Positions 29,947-38,969 are shown, counted from the first letter of the stretch. The stretch: DNA of 64,000 nucleotides from Mesorhizobium intechi (GCF_002879535.1 NZ_PNOT02000243.1:33284-97283), one strand, 5' to 3'. Program-made: numbers and translations. Notes: generated from the letters alone by a model not told the origin.

Positions 29947-30708
29947 TCAGTTCCGCAGCCGGTAGCCGGTCTTGAAGATCCAGGCGACGATGGCGATGCA
30001 GACGGCCAGGAAGACCAGCGTCATGCCGAGGCTGACGCCGACCGAGACGTCGGCCTTGCCGTAGAAACTCCAGCGGAAGCCGCTGATCAGATACACGACC
30101 GGGTTGAACAGCGTGATCGTCTTCCAGATGCCCGGCAGCATGTGGATCGAATAGAAGCTGCCGCCGAGGAAGGTGAGCGGTGTGACGATCAGCAGCGGCA
30201 CGAGCTGCAGCTGCTCGAAGCTCTTCGCCCAGATGCCGATGATGAAGCCGAACAGGCTGAAGGTCACCGCCGTCAGCACCAGGAAGGCGATCATCCAGAA
30301 GGGATGTTCGATCTGCAGCGGCACGAACAGCGAGGCGGTGGCCAGGATGATCAGGCCGAGGATGATCGACTTGGTCGCGGCGCCGCCGACATAGGCGATG
30401 ACGATCTCCAGATAGGAGACCGGCGCCGACAGAAGCTCATAGATCGAGCCGACGAATTTCGGGAAGTAGATGGCGAAGGAGGCGTTGGAGATCGACTGCG
30501 TCAAGAGCGACAGCATGATCAGCCCCGGCACGATGAAGGCGCCGTAGCTGATGCCGTCGATCTCGGTGATGCGCGAGCCGATGGCCGAGCCGAAGACGAC
30601 GAAGTAGAGCGATGTCGAGATGACCGGCGAGATGATGCTCTGCAGCACGGTGCGGAAGGCACGCGCCATCTCGACCCGGTAGATCGCCCATACCGCGCGC
30701 AGGTTCAT
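29947..30708 (-). CDS. ABC-2 type exporter permease (YadH-like)
   Basis: A 253-residue permease with about six transmembrane helices and the ABC-2 signature region: [44 protein letters not shown], and [37 protein letters not shown]. It closely resembles E. coli YadH by eye. Substrate unknown; the same superfamily includes NodJ and drug or polysaccharide exporters. Its start overlaps the ATPase stop by 4 nt (ATGA). Confidence 0.88.
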   Translation of the reverse strand: MNLRAVWAIYRVEMARAFRTVLQSIISPVISTSLYFVVFGSAIGSRITEIDGISYGAFIVPGLIMLSLLTQSISNASFAIYFPKFVGSIYELLSAPVSYLEIVIAYVGGAATKSIILGLIILATASLFVPLQIEHPFWMIAFLVLTAVTFSLFGFIIGIWAKSFEQLQLVPLLIVTPLTFLGGSFYSIHMLPGIWKTITLFNPVVYLISGFRWSFYGKADVSVGVSLGMTLVFLAVCIAIVAWIFKTGYRLRN

Positions 30709-31631
30709 GGGTCTCTCCTCACCAGATTGACGAAGATCTCCTCGAGCGAGCTGTTTTGCGTGTCGATGTCGCGGAACTGGATGCCGCCGGCCTCGAGGTC
30801 GCGGATCAGCGAGGCAACGCCCGGCCGTTCGGCCTGGTTGTCATAGGTGTAGGTCAATTGCCCGCCATCCGGCGAAAGCTCCAGCGCGTAGCGCGAGAAG
30901 GTTTCGGGAATGGCGGTCAGCGGGTTGCGCAGCTCCAGCACCAGCCGCTTGCGGCCGAGCTTGCGCATCAGCTCGGCCTTGTTCTCGACCAGGATGATTT
31001 CGCCGCGGTTGATGACGCCGACGCGGTCGGCCATCGCTTCGGCTTCCTCGATATAGTGGGTGGTGAGGATGATGGTGACGCCATCCTCGCGTAGGCGGCG
31101 CACCATCTCCCACATGTCCTGGCGCAATTCGACGTCGACGCCCGCCGTAGGCTCGTCGAGGAACAGGATGCGCGGCTCATGCGACAGCGCCTTGGCGATC
31201 ATCAGCCTGCGCTTCATGCCGCCTGAAAGCGTGATCGCCTTGGCGTCCTTCTTGTCCCAAAGCGACAGGTCGCGCAGCACCTTTTCGACGAAGGCTGGAT
31301 TGGCCGGCTTGCCGAACAGGCCGCGGCTGTAGTTGACCGTCGCCCAGACGCTCTCGAAAGCGTCGATGGTCAGTTCCTGCGGCACCAAGCCGATCAGGCT
31401 GCGCGCGGCGCGGTAATCCTTGCTGATGTCGTGGCCGTCGACCGTTACGGTGCCGGTCGAGCGGTTGACGATGCCGCAGACGATCGAGATCAGGGTCGTC
31501 TTGCCGGCGCCGTTCGGCCCGAGCAGCGCGAAGATCTCGCCGCGCTGGATGTCGAGATTGACTTCCTTGAGTGCGGTGAAGCCGGTGGCGTAGGTCTTGG
31601 AGACCCCGGAAATGGACAAAATGGAGGGCAT
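30705..31631 (-). CDS. ABC-2 type exporter ATP-binding protein (YadG-like)
   Basis: A 308-residue ATPase from the ATG at 31631 ([17 protein letters not shown]); the longer open frame upstream reads into the divergent promoter region. Walker A is [10 protein letters not shown], the signature [15 protein letters not shown], Walker [14 protein letters not shown] and the switch His in [11 protein letters not shown]. Order and overlap with the permease define a two-gene half-exporter operon. The substrate is unknown. It is divergent from cioAB. Confidence 0.9.
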   Translation of the reverse strand: MPSILSISGVSKTYATGFTALKEVNLDIQRGEIFALLGPNGAGKTTLISIVCGIVNRSTGTVTVDGHDISKDYRAARSLIGLVPQELTIDAFESVWATVNYSRGLFGKPANPAFVEKVLRDLSLWDKKDAKAITLSGGMKRRLMIAKALSHEPRILFLDEPTAGVDVELRQDMWEMVRRLREDGVTIILTTHYIEEAEAMADRVGVINRGEIILVENKAELMRKLGRKRLVLELRNPLTAIPETFSRYALELSPDGGQLTYTYDNQAERPGVASLIRDLEAGGIQFRDIDTQNSSLEEIFVNLVRRDP

Positions 31632-31869
31632 GGCTGGAAACGGCTGCCTGAAAGAGGTCCCCTGATATAGGCCGAATGTCGTCGCGCGCAACCGCCAGTC
31701 AATGGCGCTGCTGACAGTTCTGGACAGCCACTGCCGGGCGTGGCTGGAGATGTGGCGTATGAACCGGTAAAATTGTCCTGTGGCGTTGAGCCTCGCGGCG
31801 GGACGCCGCTTTGACCAACCGGCATTACAGGCATACGCTGCCGCCAGCAAACAGCAGCCGGAGCCCGCC

Positions 31870-33231
31870 ATGGACCCGCTCATACTGTCGCGCATCCAGT
31901 TCGGCGCGAATATTTCGTTTCATATTCTGTTTCCTACCATCACCATTGCACTTGGCTGGGTGCTGCTGTTCTTCAAGCTGCGCTACAACGCGACCAACGA
32001 TTCTGCGTGGATGCGCGCCTATTTCACCTGGGTGAAGGTGTTCGCCCTGTCCTTCGCCATGGGCGTGGTGTCCGGCGTCACCATGAGCTTCCAGTTCGGC
32101 ACCAACTGGCCGGGCTATATGGAGCATGTCGGCAACATCGCCGGGCCGCTGCTGGCCTATGAGATCCTCACCGCCTTCTTCCTCGAGGCGGCCTTCCTCG
32201 GCATCATGCTGTTCGGCTTCCGCCGCGTCTCCAACCGCGTCCACACGCTGGCGACGGTGCTGGTGGCCGGCGGCACGACGGTGTCGGCGTTCTGGATCAT
32301 CGCGCTCAATTCCTGGATGCAGACGCCGGCCGGCTTCGAGATGATTGACGGCAAGGCGCATGCCGTCGACTGGTGGGCCATCGTCTTCAACCCGTCGATG
32401 CCTTACCGGCTGGTGCACATGCTCCTGGCCTCGGGGCTGACGGTCTCGTTCCTGATAGCGGGCCTCTCGGCGCTGCGTCATCTCAACGGCGACCGCTCGG
32501 AATCGATGTGGAAGGCGTTGCGCACCGGTGTCTTCACCGCCGCGATCCTGATCCCGATCCAGATCTTTGCCGGCGACCAGCACGGGCTGAACACGCTGGA
32601 GCACCAGCCGCAGAAGATCGCCGCCATGGAGGCCAACTGGAACACCGGCCCCAACGTGCCGCTGGTGCTGTTCGCGCTGCCCGACGAGGCGGCCAGGGAA
32701 AACAAATTCGAGATCGCCATTCCCGACGGCGCCAGCCTGGTGCTGCGGCACTCGACCAGCGGCGTGGTGCCTGGGCTGAACGACTACCCCGGCAACCATC
32801 CGCCGGTCTTTCCGCTGTTCTGGAGTTTCCGCATCATGGTCGGCACCGGCCTGTTGATGCTCGCGGTCTCGTGGTCGGCCGCCTTCTTCCTCAAGCGCCG
32901 GCACAGCCTGCCCAAGCCGCTCGCCATGCTGATGGTGCCGATGGCGCTGTCGGGCTGGCTGGCGACGCTGGCCGGCTGGTACACGACAGAGATCGGCCGC
33001 CAGCCCTGGCTGGTCACCGGCGTGCTGAAGACCGCCGATGCCGTCGGCCCGGTGGCGGGCAGCCATGTCGCGCTGACTTTGGCCGTTTACCTCATTCTCT
33101 ACGTGCTGTTGCTGATCGCCTATCTCGGCGTGCTGGTGCATCTGGCGCTGAAAGCGGCGAAGGATGGGGATTCATCACCGTTGCCGGGCGTCATGAAAGC
33201 CGCCATGTCGCAGCCGGCGGCCGGGGAGTAA
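31870..33231 (+). CDS. cioA: cytochrome bd-type (cyanide-insensitive) quinol oxidase subunit I
   Basis: A 453-residue subunit I with about nine helices. [20 protein letters not shown] carries the heme-ligand His near residue 19, [12 protein letters not shown] is the conserved GRQPW motif, and [19 protein letters not shown] holds the buried acidic residues. At 453 residues it is shorter than the E. coli long-Q-loop CydA and fits the short-Q-loop CIO/CioA type. It reduces oxygen to water with quinol at the inner membrane. The start is ATG 31870, and cioB follows after 5 nt. Confidence 0.9.
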   Translation: MDPLILSRIQFGANISFHILFPTITIALGWVLLFFKLRYNATNDSAWMRAYFTWVKVFALSFAMGVVSGVTMSFQFGTNWPGYMEHVGNIAGPLLAYEILTAFFLEAAFLGIMLFGFRRVSNRVHTLATVLVAGGTTVSAFWIIALNSWMQTPAGFEMIDGKAHAVDWWAIVFNPSMPYRLVHMLLASGLTVSFLIAGLSALRHLNGDRSESMWKALRTGVFTAAILIPIQIFAGDQHGLNTLEHQPQKIAAMEANWNTGPNVPLVLFALPDEAARENKFEIAIPDGASLVLRHSTSGVVPGLNDYPGNHPPVFPLFWSFRIMVGTGLLMLAVSWSAAFFLKRRHSLPKPLAMLMVPMALSGWLATLAGWYTTEIGRQPWLVTGVLKTADAVGPVAGSHVALTLAVYLILYVLLLIAYLGVLVHLALKAAKDGDSSPLPGVMKAAMSQPAAGE

Positions 33232-33236
33232 GAAAA

Positions 33237-34241
33237 ATGACCTTCGACTGGCCGACCGCTCTCCCGCTGATCTTCGCCGGCCTGATGGGCCTCGCCATCC
33301 TGATCTATGTCATTCTCGACGGTTTCGATCTCGGCATCGGCATCCTGTTCGCCGTGGCCGAGGACGCGGAGCAGGATACGATGATCGCGGCGATCGGTCC
33401 GTTCTGGGACGCCAACGAGACCTGGCTGGTGCTCGCCGTCGGCCTGCTGCTGGTCGCCTTCCCGATGGCGCATGGCGTCATCCTCACCGCGCTCTACATT
33501 CCCGCCTTCGTGCTCTTGGTCGGGCTGATCCTGCGCGGCGTCGCCTTCGATTTTCGCGCCAAGGTGCCAGCTGGCCGCAAGCATCGCTGGAACCGCATCT
33601 TTTTCCTCGGCTCGCTCATCGCCTCGCTGGCGCAGGGCTATATGCTGGGCGTCTACGTGCTCGGCCTCGATGTCGGCCTGGGCGGCATGGCGTTCGGCGT
33701 GCTGGTGGCGTTCTGCCTGGCCGCCGCCTATGCGGCGATGGGTGCCGCCTGGGTGATCTACAAGACCGAGGGCGAGCTGCAGAAGAAAGCAGTGCGCTGG
33801 CTGCGCACCGCGCTGGTGCTGACGGCGCTCGGCATGGCGGCGGTGTCGCTGGCGACACCTTTCGCCAGTCCGCGCATCTTCGACAAATGGTTCGTCTGGC
33901 CGCAGATGCTCTATCTCTCGCCGCTGCCGATCCTGTCGGCGCTGTTGTTCCTGTGGCTGTGGCGGCAGACCTTCCATCTGCCCAAGCCGGACGACCGCCA
34001 TGCGCTGACGCCGTTCCTGACGCTGGCCGCCATCTTCGCGCTCGGCTTTGCCGGTCTCGCCTGGTCGTTTTACCCCTTCGTGGTGCCCGACAAGCTGACC
34101 ATTTGGCAGGCGGCCTCGGCGACGGAGAGCCTCGCCATCATCCTGGCCGGCACCGTGGTGGTGCTGCCGATCATCATCTTCTATTCCTTCTATGCCTACC
34201 GCGTTTTCGGCGGCAAGGCGACGGATCTGACGTATGATTGA
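33237..34241 (+). CDS. cioB: cytochrome bd-type quinol oxidase subunit II
   Basis: A 334-residue subunit II with about eight transmembrane helices. It starts MTFDWPTALPLIFAGLMGLAILIYVILDGFDLGIGIL and includes IGPFWDANETWLVLAVG and LILRGVAFDFR, standard CydB/CioB signatures. It assembles with CioA. It begins 5 nt after the cioA stop in one operon, and a family A hairpin just after the stop may terminate transcription. No cydX-like small frame was recognised next to it. Confidence 0.9.
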   Translation: MTFDWPTALPLIFAGLMGLAILIYVILDGFDLGIGILFAVAEDAEQDTMIAAIGPFWDANETWLVLAVGLLLVAFPMAHGVILTALYIPAFVLLVGLILRGVAFDFRAKVPAGRKHRWNRIFFLGSLIASLAQGYMLGVYVLGLDVGLGGMAFGVLVAFCLAAAYAAMGAAWVIYKTEGELQKKAVRWLRTALVLTALGMAAVSLATPFASPRIFDKWFVWPQMLYLSPLPILSALLFLWLWRQTFHLPKPDDRHALTPFLTLAAIFALGFAGLAWSFYPFVVPDKLTIWQAASATESLAIILAGTVVVLPIIIFYSFYAYRVFGGKATDLTYD

Positions 34242-34249
34242 GGGCGTCT

Positions 34250-34275
34250 TTCTCCCCGTATGGCGACGGGGAGAA
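34250..34275. repeat. family A repeat, single hairpin copy
   Basis: TTCTCCCCGT-atggcg-ACGGGGAGAA, a perfect 10-bp stem with a 6-nt loop in the 42-bp gap between the convergent cioB and msrA ends. It is the minimal form of the family A element and well placed as a bidirectional terminator. Confidence 0.75.
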
Positions 34276-34283
34276 GGCACGGA

Positions 34284-35012
34284 TCAATTGCTCGCCGCCA
34301 GCACCAGCACCGGCTTCTCGCTGTACAGCGCCGGGAACAGCTGCTTCAGGTTCGCCACCTTGGGCAGGTCGTTGTAGACGATGTAGGGATAGGTCGGGTT
34401 CAGCGTCAGGAAATCCTGGTGGTAGTTCTCGGCCGGATAGAAGGTTTTGCCGGTCTCGATCGTGGTGACGATCCGTGCCGGATAGAGCTTGGCCTTGTCG
34501 AGCTGCTCGATATAGCTCTGTGCGATCTTCTTCTGCGTGTCGTTCTCGGCAAAGATCGTCGAGCGGTACTGTGTGCCGGAGTCCGGTCCCTGGAAGTTCA
34601 GCTGCGTCGGATTGTGGGCGACCGAGAAATAGACCTGCAGCAGTTGGCCATAGGTCACCTTCGACGGGTCGTAGGTGATCTCGACCGACTCGGCGTGTCC
34701 GGTGCGGCCGGTGCCGACGGTCTCGTAGACGGCGTCATCCTTGGCGCCGCCGGTATAGCCGGAGACGGCCTTGCTGACGCCCTTGACGTGCTGGAACACG
34801 CCCTGCACGCCCCAGAAGCAGCCGCCGGCGAAGATCGCCGTCTCTTTGCCCGGGGCGGCCTTTTCGTCCATTGCCGGCGGCGGGATCACCACCGCGTCCT
34901 CGGCCGAGCGCGCCGGCGTCTGCCACAAGGCCGCCGCCGCCACCGCCGCGAAACCGAGCACGGCCAGCGCGCCGCGGGCAAGGAACGGCCGTGTCTTTTC
35001 GATACCGGTCAT
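34284..35012 (-). CDS. msrA: periplasmic peptide-methionine (S)-S-oxide reductase, single-cysteine type
   Basis: A 242-residue MsrA with an N-terminal signal peptide (PFLARGALAVLGFAAVAAAALW, cleaved near ARSAED), so it should act in the periplasm. The catalytic motif is AGGCFWGVQGVFQHVKGV. HAESVEITYDPSKV and YRSTIF match the family. The GCFWG cysteine is the only cysteine in the protein. Resolving cysteines near the C-terminus are absent, so an external thiol donor is needed to recycle it. The upstream neighbours encode a Met-rich secreted protein and a secreted CxxC protein. Convergent with cioB. Confidence 0.92.
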   Translation of the reverse strand: MTGIEKTRPFLARGALAVLGFAAVAAAALWQTPARSAEDAVVIPPPAMDEKAAPGKETAIFAGGCFWGVQGVFQHVKGVSKAVSGYTGGAKDDAVYETVGTGRTGHAESVEITYDPSKVTYGQLLQVYFSVAHNPTQLNFQGPDSGTQYRSTIFAENDTQKKIAQSYIEQLDKAKLYPARIVTTIETGKTFYPAENYHQDFLTLNPTYPYIVYNDLPKVANLKQLFPALYSEKPVLVLAASN

Positions 35013-35208
35013 GTTCTGATCTCCTGTTGTTGGTCCATTATATACGAGGCGAGCCGCCAGGAGCTTCTCAATTTGCCGTGCGGCGGCTCCTGTCGGCGGC
35101 GCCCCCCTCATCCGGCCCGTCGAGCCACCTGTGCCGGGCGAGATCCGCGCCTCGCCCGGAATGGTCGGCCGAGCGAAGCGGAACCTGCGTGAGGGGAGCC
35201 GGCCTGGC

Positions 35209-35529
35209 TTACTGCGCCGGCTTCATCGCATCCACCGCCGGTTTCATGGCATCCGCCGCAGGCTTCATGGCATCCGCCGCCGGCTTCATTGCGTCCGCCG
35301 CGGGCTTCATCGCATTGGTGGCCATCGGGTCGGCGGGCTTCATGGCATCCGCCGGTTTCATGGCATCCGTTGCCGGCTTCATGGCATCCGTCGCCGGCTT
35401 CATGGCGTCGGTGGCCATCGCATTGGCAGGCTTCATGGCGTTGGTGGCGTCGTCGGCACGGGCGCCGGCGACGAAAACGGCGGCCGAAAGCGCGAAGGCG
35501 AGCGCCGGCAGGGTCAGGTACTTGGTCAT
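35209..35529 (-). CDS. small secreted Met/Lys/Pro/Ala heptad-repeat protein
   Basis: A 106-residue protein preceded by a good AAGGAGAA ribosome-binding site. An N-terminal signal peptide (MTKYLTLPALAFALSAAVFV, cleaved near ARADD) is followed by about ten copies of AMKPA, mostly as the heptad D-A-M-K-P-A-(A/T/V), broken by two NAMATD/DPMATN-type units. No Cys, Trp or folded-domain sequence remains. Codon choice varies between repeats, which argues that the protein sequence is selected. It resembles pentapeptide MXKDX-type secreted repeat proteins. Function unknown; a methionine-rich oxidant sink is one possibility given msrA downstream. Confidence 0.8.
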   Translation of the reverse strand: MTKYLTLPALAFALSAAVFVAGARADDATNAMKPANAMATDAMKPATDAMKPATDAMKPADAMKPADPMATNAMKPAADAMKPAADAMKPAADAMKPAVDAMKPAQ

Positions 35530-35614
35530 GGAAGTTCTCCTTGGGTTTTGGCGCGCAAGCGGGCCGGGTGATGCGTTGCCGCTGCATGCGGCCCCGCGCG
35601 AAGAGAAAGAAAAA

Positions 35615-36313
35615 TCAGTTGGTGGCGGCGGCCAGGATCGGCCCGCCGCCCGGCGACTGCACCAGCACGGCGGTGTTCAGGCCGCCCGAGGCGGCGGGCA
35701 GCGCATAGGACGTGGCCTCGCCCGTCCAGCTGCCGAGTTTTTCCAGGGCGTGCACGACATTGGCATGCGGCAGCGTGCGGCCGGTGTTTTCGCCGCGCGC
35801 CACCGGCACCTGCACGACGCCCTTGGCATAACGCACCAGCCAGACATCGGCCTTGCCGCCCGGTGCGGCGCCGGCGCCTATCGCCACCTTGCCGCCCGCG
35901 AGCGACAGCGAGGGGCCGCCGGTCTTGCCGGTCGCCGAAATCAGATGCTCGATCTCGCCTGGTGCGGCGCCGACCACATCGGCATGGCCGTTGACCACGA
36001 CTTGCGGCGTGAACGGCCCGTCATGGCCGAGCGGCGGCTCGTAGGAAACCTGGCGCTGGGTGAACTCCTGCTTTCCAAAGGTGTCCTTCCAGCCGAGATA
36101 GTCCCAGTAGGTGACGTTGAAGGACAGCGCCAGCACGCCGGGCTGGTCCTTGACCTTGATCAGATTGGCATTGGCCGGCGGGCAGGACGAGCAGCCCTGG
36201 CTGGTGAACAGCTCGACGACGCTGAGCGGCTGCGCGGCGGCGGCACCGAGCGAGGCGGCGAGCGCGATGGCGCCCAGGCTGGACAGGGCGATCAATTTTC
36301 TGGATCTCGGCAT
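35615..36313 (-). CDS. secreted DUF1223 thioredoxin-fold protein
   Basis: A 232-residue protein with a signal peptide (MPRSRKLIALSSLGAIALAA, cleaved near AAAQP). The DUF1223 motif VVELFTSQGCSSCPPANANL follows, with a CxxC (CSSC) in a thioredoxin-like position, then WDYLGWKDTFGKQEFTQRQ and FTPQVVVNG. The family's function is not established. The motif and export suggest thiol-disulfide exchange in the periplasm. It is followed on the same strand by the Met-rich protein (85-nt gap) and msrA. Confidence 0.85.
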   Translation of the reverse strand: MPRSRKLIALSSLGAIALAASLGAAAAQPLSVVELFTSQGCSSCPPANANLIKVKDQPGVLALSFNVTYWDYLGWKDTFGKQEFTQRQVSYEPPLGHDGPFTPQVVVNGHADVVGAAPGEIEHLISATGKTGGPSLSLAGGKVAIGAGAAPGGKADVWLVRYAKGVVQVPVARGENTGRTLPHANVVHALEKLGSWTGEATSYALPAASGGLNTAVLVQSPGGGPILAAATN

Positions 36314-36419
36314 AGGTGGGCTCCCGTGGGGGACGGCGCTGGGATGCGCCGGTCATTCCCCCACTTCGCCGCCATCGGCCGCTTCGTTACAGCGCTCACC
36401 GGTTTGTGATTGGAGCGCC

Positions 36420-36566
36420 TCTTCCTTCTCCCCTTGCGGGAGAAGGTGGCCTCGCGAAGCGAGGTCGCATGAGCGGTGCTCCAGCGGAGTGAGGCGTTGG
36501 CGTTCCCTGGAACCCCCCTCATCCGTCGCCTTCGGCGACACCTTCCCCACAAGGGGAGAAGGGAAG
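36420..36566. repeat. palindromic intergenic repeat, family B, copy 1
   Basis: Two arms facing each other. The left arm is CTTCTCCCCTTGCGGGAGAAGG, in parts, then TGGCCTCGCGAAGCGAGGTCG. The right arm is CTCATCCGTCGCCTTCGGCGACACC followed by CCTTCCCCACAAGGGGAGAAGG, in parts. Each arm folds into hairpins. The layout recurs at 37008 and 42890, with a right-arm-only copy at 37584. Confidence 0.8.
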
Positions 36567-36582
36567 ATGGAGCTGCTGGCGC

Positions 36583-36909
36583 CTACGCGAGTGGCCCGAA
36601 ACGCCACAGCGAGCTGTAGTGCATGATCGGCCGCTCGAACCTTGCGCCGGCGGCGACAAATCGCTTTCCCGCATCCAGCATGGGCTGGAAGGTGTCGAGC
36701 TGCCTGGCGTGCTCCAGCGTGTCCCACACGCTGGTGTTGATCAGCGACGATGTCGCCTCGTCGGCACCGGCGTCGAAGACGAGCAGCCCCGGCAGGGCCT
36801 CTATGCCGGGGCGAAGCTCCGCCTCGGCGGCCACCATCATCGCGCGCAACGAAGCGAGCTTCGTCGCATCGCAGCGCAGGATGGACACACGCAGCACGGA
36901 TTCAGGCAT
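36583..36909 (-). CDS. conserved hypothetical protein, possible dimeric alpha/beta-barrel (ABM-like) fold
   Basis: A 108-residue protein with a good ribosome-binding site (GGAGAAG) before ATG 36909. The pattern VLRVSILRCDATKLASLRAMMVAAEAELRPGIEALPGLLVFDAG, with a later TSVWDTLEHARQLDTFQPML, resembles antibiotic-biosynthesis-monooxygenase-like small proteins, including the 'W/E-A-H' part of that fold. No catalytic assignment is possible. It is isolated between two family B repeats. Confidence 0.65.
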   Translation of the reverse strand: MPESVLRVSILRCDATKLASLRAMMVAAEAELRPGIEALPGLLVFDAGADEATSSLINTSVWDTLEHARQLDTFQPMLDAGKRFVAAGARFERPIMHYSSLWRFGPLA

Positions 36910-37007
36910 CGGGTTCTTCTCCGGGAGTTGACGCGCTCCACGCTAGGCCACGCCGACCCGGGCCGCCAATACCGTGCCAATCAAGATTGAGTGCGCATTG
37001 AGCCTGG

Positions 37008-37165
37008 TCTTCCCTTCTCCCCTTGCGGGAGAAGGTGGCCTCGCGAAGCGAGGTCGGATGAGGGGTGCTCCAGGGAATGCCGACGTCTCACTCCGCTGGA
37101 GCACCCCTCATCCGTCTCGGCGCTAACGCGCCGATCCACCTTCCCCCACAAGGGGGGAAGGAAGA
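37008..37165. repeat. palindromic intergenic repeat, family B, copy 2
   Basis: Complete two-arm copy. Left arm TTCTCCCCTTGCGGGAGAA with GCCTCGCGAAGCGAGGTCGGATGAGG; right arm CCTCATCCGTCTCGGCG, ctaa, CGCCGATCCACC, with CTTCCCCCACAAGGGGGGAAG. It ends 6 bp before the DUF559 gene stop. Confidence 0.82.
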
Positions 37166-37171
37166 GTGCTC

Positions 37172-37543
37172 TTACCGCCAAGGCTGCAGCCTGGTATCTC
37201 TTACATAGGCGATGATAGTGTCGCAGACGGCGTTGAGGTCTTTCAGGACATCGTCATTCCAGAAACGCAGAACCCGGAAGCCCTTGGCCTCGAGCTCCGT
37301 TTTGCGGATCTGGTCCGTATCCGACTCCGCATGCTGGCTGCCGTCGATCTCAATGATCAGTCGAGCTTCGGGGCAAATGAAATCGGCGACGTATTTTCCG
37401 ATAGGCGCCTGGCGCCGGAATTTTATCCGGTCGAGCCTGCGGTCGCGCAGCTCCTGCCAGAGCCTGCCTTCCGCTTCCGTCATCTCGCGCCGGAGCGAGC
37501 GGGCAAATCTACGCTTGGCTTGGGTGACGGGTTGATGCGGCAT
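37172..37543 (-). CDS. DUF559 (VSR/restriction-endonuclease-like) protein
   Basis: A 123-residue DUF559 protein of the PD-(D/E)XK nuclease superfamily, related to very-short-patch-repair endonucleases. It has MTEAEGRLWQELRDRRLDRIKFRRQAPIG, then YVADFICPEARLIIEIDGSQH with the candidate active-site acids (D..E-x-D), and VLRFWNDDVLKDLNAV. No Shine-Dalgarno sequence is visible. It sits between family B repeat copies at 37008-37165 and 37584-37633. The role of DUF559 proteins is not established. No methylase partner is adjacent. Confidence 0.85.
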   Translation of the reverse strand: MPHQPVTQAKRRFARSLRREMTEAEGRLWQELRDRRLDRIKFRRQAPIGKYVADFICPEARLIIEIDGSQHAESDTDQIRKTELEAKGFRVLRFWNDDVLKDLNAVCDTIIAYVRDTRLQPWR

Positions 37544-37583
37544 GGCGCAAGATTAGCCAGACCCGGCGCTCCGTCCAACACCC

Positions 37584-37633
37584 TCATGCCGTCTCGCCGC
37601 TTCGCGCGATCCACCTTCCCCCCCGAGGGAGAA
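37584..37633. repeat. family B repeat, right arm only
   Basis: CTCATGCCGTCTCGCCGCTTCGCG, in parts, then GATCCACCTTCCCCCCGAGGGAGAAG, matches the right arm of copies at 37008 and 42890. It lies between the DUF559 gene start and the TadG-like gene stop. Confidence 0.7.
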
Positions 37634-37643
37634 GCAGTCCTCC

Positions 37644-38771
37644 TTACTGCGTCAGCGCTGTGTCCGAGGGCCGCTTGTTGAAGTCGCACTTGCCGGTGAC
37701 GTTATAGAAAAAGTCGGCATTCGTATAATCGGCCGGGAGGGTGGTGCCGCCGTCTTCCCAGGCCTGGTAGCTGGTCTGCGAGCAAGGCACGACGCTGAAG
37801 ATGTCAATCAGCTGCCCCGCGGCGACCTCGGTCAAGGGCGTGGGCGTGGTGCCCAGATAGAGGTAGTCGGAAGTGTTGGTGTCGTTCGTCTTGAACGTCG
37901 CCTTGTTGCCGGTCGTGACATCCATCTGCAGGAAAAGCTGGCCCATCTGGCTGACGTCGACGGCGGCGCCGGAACCTGTGGCAGGCACGTTGGTGGTGGC
38001 GCACGTGGTCTGGAAATAGATCGTCTTGCCGCTGTTGCCGTCGTACTGCCCGCTCACGATCGCGCCCGACGGCGGGCTGGTGAAAGCCGACATTGAGCCG
38101 ATGGTGGAGCATGTCTGCATCTGGACCACCGTCGAGGTCGAACCATTGACAAGCGATGTCGTCGTCGTGCCGTAACCCTTCGCTTCCGTTACCGAATAGG
38201 ACCTGCCGCCCACCTTGTACGAATAGGTGTAGGGCGAGTAGACATAGCTCGCCGTCATCAGTTTCTGCGGCGTCGTGGCGCCGAAGCTGGTGCCGTAGAG
38301 CGTCATCGTCTTGTTCCAGTAACCCGACACCTTGTCGATCTTGAAGGACGCATTGACCAGCGCCGGCGGCTTGCTGACCGCCGACGCGACGGCAACCGGC
38401 ACGGAGTCGATCCTGGCGATCTTCATGAAAATGGTCGGCATGGAGAAACTTGCCGAGGCCTGGCCGGTGGCGGCTGTGGTGGGGGTACCAGCCACAAAAC
38501 TGTTCAGCGTCGCGGTGCCTTGGCCGCCATTGGCGATGAAGGCATCCTGCAGCGCCGTCTGGCGCTGCGCCAGCGTCGAGGTGGTGTCCATGGTGGTGAT
38601 CGACAGCAGCGCGGCATCCAGCGCCTGCTGCTGGTTGGACCGGGTCTGGATCGCGCTGGTATAGTCGACCGAGAAGCCGATCGCGCTTATAAGAGGCACC
38701 AGCATGAGAAAAAACAGCGGCATCATCGAGCCGCTGCGCGAACGGGCGAACCCGCCTGCAACTTTCAGCAT
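37644..38771 (-). CDS. TadG-like pilus-assembly / Tad-domain protein
   Basis: A 375-residue protein from ATG 38771, preceded by GGGGG at a suitable distance. The N-terminus, FARSRSGSMMPLFFLMLVPLISAIGFSVDYTSAIQTRSNQQQALDAALL, is the Tad/TadE-like membrane anchor. The rest is a Thr/Ser-rich exported domain with Cys pairs (QTCSTIG, TTCATTN, VVPCSQTS, GKCDFN). No other tad/cpa genes are nearby, so it is an orphan. Likely cell-envelope or Flp-pilus-related, not further assignable. Confidence 0.75.
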   Translation of the reverse strand: MLKVAGGFARSRSGSMMPLFFLMLVPLISAIGFSVDYTSAIQTRSNQQQALDAALLSITTMDTTSTLAQRQTALQDAFIANGGQGTATLNSFVAGTPTTAATGQASASFSMPTIFMKIARIDSVPVAVASAVSKPPALVNASFKIDKVSGYWNKTMTLYGTSFGATTPQKLMTASYVYSPYTYSYKVGGRSYSVTEAKGYGTTTTSLVNGSTSTVVQMQTCSTIGSMSAFTSPPSGAIVSGQYDGNSGKTIYFQTTCATTNVPATGSGAAVDVSQMGQLFLQMDVTTGNKATFKTNDTNTSDYLYLGTTPTPLTEVAAGQLIDIFSVVPCSQTSYQAWEDGGTTLPADYTNADFFYNVTGKCDFNKRPSDTALTQ

Positions 38772-38969
38772 TTTCGTACCCCCAGGGATATTAGTGATCA
38801 CTCAAATATCACGCGCGGGCAAACCAAGGTCTAATGCGATCGGTCAAAGTTTAAGCATTCGCCGCCGCCGGGGCCGGCATTTGGCGCGGCTCACCGCTTT
38901 GTGATCGAAGGCGCCGCCCTTGCGCCGCAAGCCTTGCCGCCGCAAGCCGCCCCTGCTAAAGCGCGCGAC

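Noticed and set aside
35209..35529. Tandem 21-bp repeats as a CRISPR-like or DNA satellite array
   Set aside because: No spacers; the repeat is in frame with a signal-peptide protein and varies mainly at synonymous positions, so it is a protein repeat.
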